A DNA stretch of 38,621 bases from Alphaproteobacteria bacterium (GTDB lineage: Bacteria > Pseudomonadota > Alphaproteobacteria > Micavibrionales > Micavibrionaceae): assembly GCA_020442475.1 (NCBI GenBank), contig JAGRKA010000017.1, forward strand, positions 1 through 38,621, read 5' to 3'. Made by a program: the position numbers and the translations under genes. A model generated the notes under the pieces. That model saw only the letters and a program-made list of their open reading frames with translations, ran no database searches and was not told where the DNA came from. Below, piece after piece: positions 1-8,268 of this stretch. Position 1 is the stretch's first letter; every line of letters begins with the position of its first letter.

Positions 1-950
1 TCCATATGCACAAAAACCCAGTCATCTTTTTTGGTGAAATTTGATAATTCCTTGATCCGCTCTAAATATCCGCCGCCACGCGCTATCACAGTGCGCGACT
101 TGCGGTTCTTGCATATTTCGCGGGGAAGTTCGAGTTTCATAAACTTACCGCTTTCATCTTTTTGAACCGAAACCATTCCCCATTTGAGCTGTTTCAATTC
201 ACCGAAGCGGCAAAAGCAATTCGCTTTGACCAGCACAAAATTCTGAATCATTTTGCGATAGTATTTCTCTTTCTCGGTTTTCGCTTCCTTCACCCATTCT
301 CGTGCGCTTGTGTATAGCGTTCGGTATTCTTCAATCGTGAAAGTATCGCGTCTTGGAGGTTCCAAGATTTTGATTTCTTCGACATTGCATTTTTCGAATG
401 GGAAATACCGTCTGCGAAACCCCCACTTGATAATTGCGTTGATTGTTGTGTGTTCATTGCGAATTGTGACGTCTTGCACTTCGGGATTTTTCTTCCTGCG
501 ATGCATCCCGTAATCCATGAATGAGTTGATGTCGATCTCGCTGGCACGCAAATTTGCATTCAGGAACGGTACGATATGCTTGTTGACCTGTGTGCTGATC
601 GTTTTATAGCGTCCTTGCGTGATTCTGTTCGTGTCCACGCGATCTTGCGTATGCTCCAGAAATTCAGCGCAGATTTCACCCCAGCTCAAACCAAAAATCC
701 TATGCCCTGAATTGACTTTTGTCAGAATTCCTAACATCTCCTCCTCGCCCAATCGGACGGCTTCCGTTCTTGAGCGAGTTTGTAACGTTTTTCGGTAGTA
801 TTTTTTCTCAGTGGAAATCCAGCAGCGAAATTGATAAATGCCGTTAGACGCAGGGGTAGTGTAGATTACGCCCTTACCTCCATAAATCGGATGCTGATTC
901 AGATAGGCTTTTGAGGCCTTGATTTTGTAATTGTTTTCTATCGTTTCCAC
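1..950 (-). CDS. Tyrosine recombinase/phage integrase, cut by the window edge
   Basis: This is an integrase of the tyrosine recombinase superfamily, which catalyses site-specific integration and excision of mobile DNA. The minus-strand frame is open from GTG at 950 to the window edge (316 codons visible), and AAAGAGA lies about 10 bases upstream of the GTG. An SAM-like core-binding segment covers roughly residues 85-180. The catalytic domain starts near residue 205. The box I arginine is R248 within CRFGELKQLKW, and a lysine-rich beta-hairpin segment (KNRKSRTV) covers 281-288. The HxxR box and the catalytic tyrosine would lie beyond the edge. The gene starts about 120 bases behind the guaA stop and reads away from it, the usual layout for guaA-integrated islands. 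Its base composition is more AT-rich than guaA. Family assignment is strong; the subfamily is not determined. Confidence 0.88.
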   Translation of the reverse strand, partial: METIENNYKIKASKAYLNQHPIYGGKGVIYTTPASNGIYQFRCWISTEKKYYRKTLQTRSRTEAVRLGEEEMLGILTKVNSGHRIFGLSWGEICAEFLEHTQDRVDTNRITQGRYKTISTQVNKHIVPFLNANLRASEIDINSFMDYGMHRRKKNPEVQDVTIRNEHTTINAIIKWGFRRRYFPFEKCNVEEIKILEPPRRDTFTIEEYRTLYTSAREWVKEAKTEKEKYYRKMIQNFVLVKANCFCRFGELKQLKWGMVSVQKDESGKFMKLELPREICKNRKSRTVIARGGGYLERIKELSNFTKKDDWVFVHM

Positions 951-1072
951 AGTTTGCAAGTCTCTTTGAAGTCAACGGAACTAAAACGTTGAAACAACTA
1001 TAACTTGGCAACGACTTTGTAACAACTAAAAAGTCTAAAAACTACGGTTTGCGCGGGATACAGGATTTGACG
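951..1072. other. Candidate att region behind the guaA 3' end
   Basis: This gap lies between the guaA stop codon and the integrase start. Read on the minus strand, the guaA end (GAGTGGGAGTAA) runs directly into GTCAAATCCTGTATCCCGC, which resembles the T-loop and acceptor part of a tRNA 3' end, a common core of integrase attachment sites. An AT-rich stretch follows up to the integrase. No tRNA body is present. The assignment as an attachment site rests on position and resemblance; the matching repeat at the other end of the island would lie outside the window. Confidence 0.4.
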
Positions 1073-2662
1073 TTACTCCCACTCAATCGTGCCCGGTGGT
1101 TTGCTCGTGATATCGTAAGTGACGCGGTTGATGCCGCGGACTTCGTTGATGATACGGCTGGAAACGCGGCCCAGAAACTCATGGTCGAACGGGTAATAAT
1201 CCGCCGTCATTCCGTCCGTCGAGGTCACGGCCCGGAGTGCGCACACATAATCATAGCTGCGTCCGTCGCCCATCACGCCGACGCTGCGCACGGGCAGAAG
1301 TACGGCAAAAGCCTGCCAGATTGCATCATATAGCCCGGCGGCACGGATTTCTTCCAGATAAACCGTATCGGCCTTGCGTAGAATTTCGAGCTTTTCCTTC
1401 GTGATTTCGCCCGGAATCCGGATGGCGAGGCCGGGGCCGGGAAAAGGATGGCGCTTGACGAAATCCGGATACATGCCAAGCTCGACGCCCAGTTCACGCA
1501 CCTCGTCCTTGAACAGCTCGCGCAAAGGCTCGACCAGCTTGAGATTCATCCGTTCAGGCAGTCCGCCGACATTGTGATGACTCTTGATCGTGACGGACGG
1601 CCCGCCGGTAAAGCTCACGCTTTCGATCACGTCCGGATAGAGCGTACCTTGCGCGAGGAATTGCGCATCTCCAATCTCTGCAGCGCGTTTTTCAAAGACT
1701 TCGATAAAGAGCCGCCCGATCGTTTTGCGTTTTTCCTCCGGATCGCTGACGCCCTCAAGCGCGCCGAGAAACAGATCGCTCGCATCTTCGTGGATCAGCG
1801 GAATGTGGTAATGTTCACGGAACAGCTCTACGACCTGCTGGCTTTCCCCGGCGCGCATCAGGCCGGTATCGACATAGATGCAGTGGAGCTTGTCTCCAAT
1901 CGCTTCATGCAGCAATACGGCTGTGACAGAAGAATCAACCCCGCCGGACAGGCCGCAAATCACTGTGCCGTCTCCCACTTGCGCGCGGATTTTTGCGATC
2001 GCTTCGGCCCGAAAAGCCGCCATGGTCCAGTCACCCGAACAGCCGCAGACTTCATGTGTGAAATTTTTTAAAAGCTCGCGCCCATGCGGTGTGTGAATGA
2101 CTTCGGGGTGAAACTGCACGCCGTAGAAGCGCCGCTCCCGGTCCGCGATAAAGGCGTAAGGTGCGCCCTCCGATTTACCGACGACACGAAAACCTTCGGG
2201 CAGAGATGTTACACGGTCGCCGTGGCTCATCCAGACCTGTTCGTGCGCGCCCTTCTCCCAGACGCCTTTCAGGAGTTTGCTTTCATCCACGATGTCGATA
2301 TGAGCCCGGCCAAACTCGCCGCTATGGCCGCCTTCGACGCTCCCGCCAAGCTGCTGCACCATCACTTGCTGGCCGTAGCAGATACCGAAAACCGGCACAC
2401 CCATCTCAAAGACGCAATCCGGTGCGCGTGGGCTGTCTTGTTCGGTCACGCTGCACGGGCCGCCGGAAAGAATAATCCCTTTCGGGTTGTAAGCTCTGAT
2501 CCGCTCTTCCGGCGCATGGTTGAACGGCCAGACTTCACAATAAACGCCGCTTTCACGCAAACGCCGTGCGATAAGCTGTGTGACCTGAGACCCGAAATCG
2601 AGGATCAGGATATGTTCGTGATGCGCAAGCGTCTGTATCGCGGGTTTTTGAAGCTGTTCCAT
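1073..2662 (-). CDS. guaA: GMP synthase (glutamine-hydrolysing)
   Basis: GuaA converts XMP to GMP using ATP and ammonia released from glutamine, in the cytoplasm, in the last step of GMP synthesis. The 529-residue product has the class I amidotransferase domain first (nucleophile C95 in GICYGQQ, H185 and E187 in FHPE), then the ATP pyrophosphatase loop SGGVDSS at 239-245, then the dimerisation domain ending in the typical TIEWE. I chose the ATG at 2662 because it gives the family's usual length. The frame stays open upstream to 2755, but that extension does not look like GuaA. The 3' end faces an integrase gene, so it is the likely integration site of an island. The gene itself appears intact. 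Confidence 0.97.
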   Translation of the reverse strand: MEQLQKPAIQTLAHHEHILILDFGSQVTQLIARRLRESGVYCEVWPFNHAPEERIRAYNPKGIILSGGPCSVTEQDSPRAPDCVFEMGVPVFGICYGQQVMVQQLGGSVEGGHSGEFGRAHIDIVDESKLLKGVWEKGAHEQVWMSHGDRVTSLPEGFRVVGKSEGAPYAFIADRERRFYGVQFHPEVIHTPHGRELLKNFTHEVCGCSGDWTMAAFRAEAIAKIRAQVGDGTVICGLSGGVDSSVTAVLLHEAIGDKLHCIYVDTGLMRAGESQQVVELFREHYHIPLIHEDASDLFLGALEGVSDPEEKRKTIGRLFIEVFEKRAAEIGDAQFLAQGTLYPDVIESVSFTGGPSVTIKSHHNVGGLPERMNLKLVEPLRELFKDEVRELGVELGMYPDFVKRHPFPGPGLAIRIPGEITKEKLEILRKADTVYLEEIRAAGLYDAIWQAFAVLLPVRSVGVMGDGRSYDYVCALRAVTSTDGMTADYYPFDHEFLGRVSSRIINEVRGINRVTYDITSKPPGTIEWE

Positions 2663-2918
2663 GCCGCTTTTGTACACAGCGCAGGCTGGAAGTGCAAGAG
2701 GGAGGAAGGTTCGTTCTTTTGAGGTTCCGGGAGCCAAAAGATTTTTCCGTATCATTTATCAGTGCCGTATTTCAGAAAAACACATACGCCCGTATCATTT
2801 CTGTGCCTGTTCTCTTGCCATGGAGGGGCGAAAACTTTCATGATGCGGTGGTCAGGGTAGTGGATTTCTGATTTATTAGTACGGTCTAAACGCTCCAGAT
2901 CACACGAGGAGATTTCTT

Positions 2919-3389
2919 ATGAATGCCGGCGCAATCAGCGGAAGACCCATTGATATTCTTCTGGTAGAGGATAATGAAGGTGATATTTTCCTGACAAAGA
3001 AGCTTTTCGAAAAGGCGAGCCTGTCCAATACCATTACAGTTGTTAAGGATGGAGAGGCTGCGCTACGGTTTTTGAAAGATGCTAAACATAAGCCCGATAT
3101 CGTTTTGCTCGATATTAACCTGCCCAAAAAGGACGGTAAGCAGGTTTTGGAAGAGATTAAGAACGACCCGAATCTGCAATCTATTCCTGTCGTTATTTTG
3201 ACCGGCTCAAAGGCCGAGAAGGATATATTGGAAAGTTACAGGCTCCATGCAAATTCCTATATTATCAAGCCCGTAACACTCGAAAATTTTGGTGCTGTCG
3301 TTTCGGCGATCGAGCATTTCTGGTTTGGCGTCGTCGCCTTACCGCCCGAAGCCGATGAGAATGAGAAAGAGCAAGGGGGCGCAGCCTGA
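2919..3389 (+). CDS. CheY-like single-domain response regulator (Rcp1 type)
   Basis: This is a stand-alone receiver domain of 156 residues. The acidic pair follows ILLVED near residue 17, the phosphoacceptor is D65 in LLDINLP, the threonine lies in ILTGSK, and the conserved lysine in IIKP. The sequence pattern (EDNEGD, then LLDINLPKKDG) is that of Rcp1-type regulators, which partner phytochrome-class histidine kinases. AGGAG sits 9 bases before the ATG. The stop codon lies one base before the ATG of the histidine kinase gene, so the two are almost certainly cotranscribed and form one phosphorelay. There is no output domain, so it probably acts by protein contact or as a phosphate shuttle. Confidence 0.93.
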   Translation: MNAGAISGRPIDILLVEDNEGDIFLTKKLFEKASLSNTITVVKDGEAALRFLKDAKHKPDIVLLDINLPKKDGKQVLEEIKNDPNLQSIPVVILTGSKAEKDILESYRLHANSYIIKPVTLENFGAVVSAIEHFWFGVVALPPEADENEKEQGGAA

Positions 3390-3390
3390 T

Positions 3391-5649
3391 ATGAGCGCCC
3401 GGCGGGACGATAACGGCGCGGCGCCATCTGCGCCCGACCTCAAATCCAGAGTTGCCCTGCCTCTGAGCCGTAAAATTACCTTTGCCCTTCTGGGTGTCTC
3501 TTTGACAGGTATTTTACTGATCGGAACGGTTTCCTTCTATTTCGCACGGGATGCGCTCTATCAGGCTCGTAGCGAGCAGCTTCTCACAAGCGCTTCTGAC
3601 CGGAAAAAAGTTGTCGTGAATACACTGGCAGCTTGGAAGGATGCCGCCGGTCTGATCCAGAGCCGTACGCAGCTGCGGTTAAGTCTTGCGGAATATACGG
3701 ACGCGCCCAATCCGGTGTCTTTGGCAAAAATTCAGGCGATTTTATCTGATGCTCTGGCTTCGACGGAAAGTATTCAGGATATACAGATTTGTGATCCGAA
3801 GGGTGGGCTTGTTCTTTCTGCCGGGAGACCGGGCCCGGCGCGCTATAATTGCAGCGCTTTCGAGGATGTCAGCAAGGCCGGTACGCAGGTCCGGGATATC
3901 TGGCTAAGCGGTGATGGTGAACTTTACGCGCTGATGACCGGCCCGCTTGAGCTTGATGGACGCGATCTCGGTATCATCCATATCGTGATGAGCGCCCATG
4001 AAATTCTGGCGATTACGCAAAGCTATGACGGGTTGGGGGAAACCGGAGAGATGCTTTTAGCCGAGCAAACACCCGAAGGCCATGCCCGTTTCCTAACGCC
4101 GCTGCGATACGACCCGAACCCGAACCTGACGCGCCTGACGATGTCTGACAAAGTGAACGCGCCGATCATTATCGCTTTGCAGGGTAACGAGGTCGAACTG
4201 GTTACGCCGGAAATAAGAGATTACAGGGGTAATCCTGTTTTGGCGGCAACGGCTTATATCCCTGAAACAGGCTGGGGGATCGTCACTGAAATTGACCGGG
4301 AAGAGGCCATTAGGCCGGTTAAAAGGCTATTTGCATCAATCTTTCTAGCTGTCGGTGCAATCGTTTCTTTGGCAACATTGATCGGTTTTTATCTGGGGCG
4401 CTTGATTACAGCGCCAATCCTTGATCTCGTACGGGTGTCCAGACGGGTGGAAGCCGGAGATATGTCCCAGACAGCCGGAACATCCTCACGCGATGAGATC
4501 GGTTATCTGGCTGAATCCTTCAATCGCATGCTGCGTACGCTTGATCGTAAAACGCTTGAACTTGAGGAAAGCGAATCCCGGCTGCGGGCCATTATCGACA
4601 ACACGGTTGACGGTGTGATTACAATTGATGAGCGCGGCACTATTCAGAGTTATAATAAAGCCTGTGAAGATATTTTTGGCTACGGGCCTGACGAGGCAAT
4701 CGGTCGAAATGTCAAAATTCTGATGCCTGAACCCTATCACAGCGAGCATGACGGGTATCTGAAGCGCTACCGTGATACAGGTGAAAAGCGTATTATCGGG
4801 ATTGGCCGTGAGGTAGAAGGCAAACGGAAGAATGGTGAGACATTCCCACTTGATTTATCTGTCAGTGAGGTCAACATTGAAGGCCGGAAAATCTATAGCG
4901 GTCTGGTCCGCGATATCACGCAGCGTAAACAGGCTGAAAACGAAATCCTGCGCTCCAATGAGGAGCTTGAGCGCTTCGCATATGTCGCCTCGCATGATTT
5001 GCAGGAACCTTTGCGGATGATCGTAAACTTCACCGCTCTGCTGGATGAGGAATATAAGGACCAGTTTGAAGGACAGGCTGCTGAATATATGGAATTTGTG
5101 ATCAGCGCGGCCCGGCGTATGCAGAATTTGATCAGCGATTTGCTCGAATATTCACGGATCGGGCATCAGGAAACCGGCCTATCCGATGTGGATTGTCAGG
5201 AAAGTATGGGTTTGATCCTTGAGAATCTTGAGGAGGCTATCCATGAAAGCGGCGCACAGATTATTTTTGAGAATTTACCGGTTATTCGGGCCAATCCGGT
5301 CCGTTTTTCCCGGCTGATGCAAAATATAATCGGGAACGGCCTCAAATATAAGGCACCGGACCGTACGCCTGAAATTCATATTGTCGCGCAAGAGCGTGCG
5401 GATGAGTGGCTATTCTCTGTAACTGATAACGGGATCGGCATTAAGGAAGAGTATCTGGAGCAGATTTTTGTCATTTTCAAAAGGCTGCACGGAAAGAACG
5501 AGTATAGCGGCACCGGGATTGGGTTGGCCGTATGCCGCAGGATCGCAGAAAGCTTCGGAGGCCGCATCTGGGCGGAATCTACACCCGGCCAAGGCTCGAC
5601 ATTTCATTTCACCGTTCCCAAACAGATCGCGATGGAGCAGGCGGCATGA
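3391..5649 (+). CDS. Membrane histidine kinase with HAMP and FixL-like haem PAS
   Basis: This sensor kinase has 752 residues. TM1 spans about 29-51, an extracytoplasmic Cache-like sensor 52-310, TM2 313-335, HAMP 336-388, PAS 395-510, HisKA about 520-590 with phosphoacceptor H535 (ASHDLQEP), and HATPase 640-748 with N box and GIGL/GTGIGLAV G boxes. The PAS segment is very close to that of FixL. H453 in EHDGY corresponds to the haem-ligating H200 of Bradyrhizobium FixL, R459 to R206 and R473 to R220, with identical spacing. Oxygen or other gas sensing through haem is therefore inferred. The kinase core is of the bacteriophytochrome type, which fits the adjacent Rcp1-like regulator. I chose the start at 3391 because it follows the regulator stop and AAGGGGG; the longer frame overlaps the regulator gene. 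Confidence 0.93.
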   Translation: MSARRDDNGAAPSAPDLKSRVALPLSRKITFALLGVSLTGILLIGTVSFYFARDALYQARSEQLLTSASDRKKVVVNTLAAWKDAAGLIQSRTQLRLSLAEYTDAPNPVSLAKIQAILSDALASTESIQDIQICDPKGGLVLSAGRPGPARYNCSAFEDVSKAGTQVRDIWLSGDGELYALMTGPLELDGRDLGIIHIVMSAHEILAITQSYDGLGETGEMLLAEQTPEGHARFLTPLRYDPNPNLTRLTMSDKVNAPIIIALQGNEVELVTPEIRDYRGNPVLAATAYIPETGWGIVTEIDREEAIRPVKRLFASIFLAVGAIVSLATLIGFYLGRLITAPILDLVRVSRRVEAGDMSQTAGTSSRDEIGYLAESFNRMLRTLDRKTLELEESESRLRAIIDNTVDGVITIDERGTIQSYNKACEDIFGYGPDEAIGRNVKILMPEPYHSEHDGYLKRYRDTGEKRIIGIGREVEGKRKNGETFPLDLSVSEVNIEGRKIYSGLVRDITQRKQAENEILRSNEELERFAYVASHDLQEPLRMIVNFTALLDEEYKDQFEGQAAEYMEFVISAARRMQNLISDLLEYSRIGHQETGLSDVDCQESMGLILENLEEAIHESGAQIIFENLPVIRANPVRFSRLMQNIIGNGLKYKAPDRTPEIHIVAQERADEWLFSVTDNGIGIKEEYLEQIFVIFKRLHGKNEYSGTGIGLAVCRRIAESFGGRIWAESTPGQGSTFHFTVPKQIAMEQAA

Positions 5650-5691
5650 TCCAGAGCGTCTTTCTTTGCGGCGCATGAGGAACGAGTTTTA

Positions 5692-5814
5692 TTATTGCTC
5701 TGCACGATCTTGAATGAAACGTTGTAACTTGAGTAAGGCCTGTGCAACTTTCCAATGCCCGTCAATCATATCTTCAATACAGGCGTAAAGAAATTTGTAT
5801 TCGTCTTCATTCAT
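5692..5814 (-). CDS. Small 40-residue protein behind a structured leader
   Basis: This short ORF begins ATG AAT GAA at 5814 and ends TAA at 5692, with GGGAGAA 9-10 bases upstream as ribosome binding site. The product is acidic and helix-forming in appearance (DMIDGHWKVAQALLKLQRF), with no signal peptide, no membrane segment and no family I recognise. Its ribosome binding site lies inside a 7-base element that can pair with upstream RNA, so translation may be controlled by RNA structure. It converges on the histidine kinase gene. The reality of the gene rests only on the binding site, the coherent composition and the leader. Confidence 0.5.
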   Translation of the reverse strand: MNEDEYKFLYACIEDMIDGHWKVAQALLKLQRFIQDRAEQ

Positions 5815-6010
5815 AAGCAGGTTCTCCCGGAAATGAAAAGCCACCAGCCGAAAATGGCTGGTGGCCGGGAGTTAAGAAATCGTACATGGACGATCGCGAC
5901 GATCTTTGGCCGCGAGGCTTGGACATACATCGCCGCCTCCCGGACATAAGGCTGAGAAGCGACATCATTTCGGTCGATGCCAACCGCCATGTACGGGGTT
6001 CTTAAGCCCC
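5815..6010 (-). promoter_or_regulatory. Candidate structured leader RNA with alternative pairings
   Basis: Read on the minus strand: a GGGG/CCCC hairpin (6010-5995), then a 9-bp closing stem CGTACATGG (5995-5987) with CCATGTACG (5889-5881) enclosing about 97 bases. CCGGGAG (5943-5937) lies inside this domain, CTCCCGG (5871-5865) just outside it, and a second CCGGGAG (5830-5824) overlaps the ribosome binding site of the 40-codon ORF. The middle element can pair with either of the other two but not both. A strong hairpin sits between the last two. This layout, an aptamer-like domain plus expression platform, is what a riboswitch or other cis-regulatory RNA would show. I do not recognise a known class. 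A free small RNA ending at the hairpin is the alternative. Confidence 0.45.
5831..5865 (-). terminator. Strong hairpin followed by a U-rich tract
   Basis: On the minus strand, GCCACCAGCC pairs perfectly with GGCTGGTGGC around an ATTTTC loop (5865-5840), followed by TTTTCATTT. It could end a small RNA or the zntB transcript, or act as the platform hairpin of the structured leader. Confidence 0.6.
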
Positions 6011-6101
6011 GGCCGGATAGCATGCATCCGACGCATACAGCTATAACAGATGCGCCGGAATTTGGGAAGTCAGGCAAGCTGAAAGGAGAACGCTTTGGCC
6101 G

Positions 6102-7088
6102 TTAAAACCATCTCAACATTTTGAACAGGGCGATTTGTGCGCTCACAAGGGCGGTCAGCATCGCGGTAAAAATCCAGAAGGCCTCTGTGTTATCTGCGCC
6201 TGGAATGCCGCCCACATTAATGCCGAGGAGTCCGGTCAGGAAGCCCAGCGGCAAAAAGATCGCGGCAATGACCGAAAGGACGTAAAGGTTACGGTTCATC
6301 CTGTCCGAAAGGGCCGTGGCCAGCTCATCCTTGACGATTTGCGCCCGGTCCCTGATCGCATCGAGATCTTCTACGTAACGGATTACCCGGTCCAGCGATT
6401 CCTGAAGATGCCGTTTATGTGTTTGGTCAAGCCATGCAAAGCCGGAGGTGCGGAGCTGCGCGATCGCGTCCCTTTGCGGCATGATATAGCGGCGAAAGAG
6501 GATCGCTTTTTTGCGGACGGCTGTAATGGGTGAGCGCTCCTTCGTATCAGGCGACTCCATAACCAGCTCTTCCATATCGTCAAGTTGCTCGTCCAACGTC
6601 GAAAAAGTGGGTTCCATACGCTCAAACAGCCGCATGGCAAGCATAGCAACGAAGTCTCCTGCATTTTTTGGACCGCGCCCTGCGGCCAGATGATCCTGAA
6701 TATCCTTTACGGCTTTCAGAGAGCGGCGCTGTACGGAAATAATCCTGTGTGCATCCACCCATAGGCGAACCGAAACCATGTCCTCCGGATCGGCGTTTTC
6801 GTTGAGATTGACGCCGCGCAGGATCAAAAGGGCGCCATCCCCAAACTCCAGAAGGCGCGGACGGGTTTCTTCGGCAAGAAGCGCATCAATAATCAGGGAA
6901 TCGAGATAGGTGATTTCCCGCTCCAGCCAGGGACGTGTTTCAGCCGCGTGCGCATCCAGATGCACCCAGGCCAGCGTATCGTCGCGGAGCGTCTGTGAAA
7001 CGGCGTCACCGTTTAAAAGCCTGCCGTGCCCATCACCATCAATAGCGCAGGCGTAAAGTATGGCTTCTTTATCGGTTTCATCCGTCAT
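6102..7088 (-). CDS. zntB: CorA/ZntB-family divalent cation transporter
   Basis: This is a 328-residue inner-membrane protein of the CorA superfamily. The long acidic, helical cytoplasmic domain is followed by two C-terminal membrane segments with the signature GIN (LLGINVGGIPG), the loop at the pore mouth. The sequence after GIN (VGGIPG rather than the MNF of classical CorA) and the length match the ZntB branch, which moves zinc. Substrate choice is an inference. The ATG at 7088 overlaps the nhaA end by 11 bases, which indicates translational coupling. A longer in-frame reading to 7145 would run further into nhaA and is less likely. It is the last gene of the mscS-nhaA-zntB operon. Confidence 0.9.
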   Translation of the reverse strand: MTDETDKEAILYACAIDGDGHGRLLNGDAVSQTLRDDTLAWVHLDAHAAETRPWLEREITYLDSLIIDALLAEETRPRLLEFGDGALLILRGVNLNENADPEDMVSVRLWVDAHRIISVQRRSLKAVKDIQDHLAAGRGPKNAGDFVAMLAMRLFERMEPTFSTLDEQLDDMEELVMESPDTKERSPITAVRKKAILFRRYIMPQRDAIAQLRTSGFAWLDQTHKRHLQESLDRVIRYVEDLDAIRDRAQIVKDELATALSDRMNRNLYVLSVIAAIFLPLGFLTGLLGINVGGIPGADNTEAFWIFTAMLTALVSAQIALFKMLRWF

Positions 7089-8268
7089 GTGCGCCAATCG
7101 CCTTTGCATTTCTGGTTCCCCAAAGCAGCACTGCCGCACCGGCAAGAGCGGAGAGGAATGAGCCGGTCAGTACGCCCAGCCGTACGGCGCTGGCGTTCTC
7201 CACATGCGTAAAAGCCAGCGTGCCGATAAACAGACTCATCGTAAAGCCGATCCCTGTCATAAGCGCCATGCCGTAGAATTGAAGCCATGTCACGCTTTGC
7301 GGCAGGCGGCATATCCCGGTAAACACAGCCAGTGCCGTTGCGCCCATAACGCCGATCTGTTTCCCGAAGAACAGCCCTAGCGTTGTGCCAAGCGTAATCG
7401 GATGAAGGAAGGTTTCAAATCCAAGGCCTGCCAGTGAAACGCCTGCATTGGCGAATGCGAAGACAGGCAGGATCGCAAGTCCGACCCATGGATGGAGCGC
7501 GTGTTCCATCACTTTCAGCGGCGATTGTCCGTGTTCGTTTTCAGCACGCAGCGGAATCAGGAAACCGATCGCAACGCCGGCCAGCGTGGCGTGCACGCCA
7601 GATTTCAAGACGCAGGCCCAGATGAATAAGCCAATGATGGTATACGGACCAAGCCGTGTGACACCTTTTCGGTTCAGGACATACAATGCGGCAAGCCCGA
7701 CCAACGCGAGCCCAAGGGACAGCAGCGACGTATCATGCGTATAGAAAATCGCAATGATGACGATAGCGGCCAAATCATCGATCACGGCAATCGCCATCAA
7801 AATGATAACCAGAGCGCGCGGGACGCGCCGCCCCAATAACATCAAAATACCGAGCGCGAAGGCAATATCGGTTGCAGCCGGAATTGCCCAGCCTTGCAGT
7901 GTTTCCGGGTCCCCCCAATTCACGTATGCATAAATGAGTGCCGGGCAGGCAACGCCGCCTGCCGCTGCAATGGCCGGGAGAACGAATTGTTCACGGCTGG
8001 ATAAATGCCCTTCAAGGACTTCCCGTTTTATTTCCAGCCCGACCAGCAGGAAGAAGATCGCCATCAGCCCGTCATTGATCCATAAAAGGAGCGGTTTATC
8101 GATAATAAAGGCGCCGACCTGCAAAACAACCGGCGTGTCTTTAAGCGCACCATAAAGGCCGCTTAAGGGAGAGTTTTCCATGAACATGGCTAAAAGCGCC
8201 GCTAAAAACAGTAAGATACCGGGAGCGGCCTTCATGGAGGAGAGTGCGTTGATAAGTTTGATAATCAT
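7078..8268 (-). CDS. nhaA: Na+/H+ antiporter NhaA
   Basis: NhaA exchanges sodium (or lithium) for protons across the inner membrane for pH and salt homeostasis. The 396-residue product has about 12 hydrophobic segments and the ion-binding aspartates in the expected place: D134 in ATDIAFALG and the D164-D165 pair in AVIDDLAAI, matching D133 and D163-D164 of the E. coli protein. Length is normal (E. coli 388). The start codon overlaps the mscS stop as ATGA and the end overlaps zntB, so the three form one coupled operon for ion and osmotic balance. Confidence 0.97.
   Translation of the reverse strand: MIIKLINALSSMKAAPGILLFLAALLAMFMENSPLSGLYGALKDTPVVLQVGAFIIDKPLLLWINDGLMAIFFLLVGLEIKREVLEGHLSSREQFVLPAIAAAGGVACPALIYAYVNWGDPETLQGWAIPAATDIAFALGILMLLGRRVPRALVIILMAIAVIDDLAAIVIIAIFYTHDTSLLSLGLALVGLAALYVLNRKGVTRLGPYTIIGLFIWACVLKSGVHATLAGVAIGFLIPLRAENEHGQSPLKVMEHALHPWVGLAILPVFAFANAGVSLAGLGFETFLHPITLGTTLGLFFGKQIGVMGATALAVFTGICRLPQSVTWLQFYGMALMTGIGFTMSLFIGTLAFTHVENASAVRLGVLTGSFLSALAGAAVLLWGTRNAKAIGAHDG

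Noticed and set aside
290..559. 89-codon minus-strand frame at the left edge
   Set aside because: It lies in a different frame within the integrase gene, whose continuous frame 950-1 shows recombinase motifs.
1448..2722. Plus-strand frames opposite guaA
   Set aside because: Antisense shadows of GMP synthase.
5811..6077. 88-codon minus-strand open frame between zntB and the kinase gene
   Set aside because: It has no ribosome binding site, runs straight through the perfect hairpin and the 40-codon ORF's binding site, and its residues look random. The region is better read as structured RNA.
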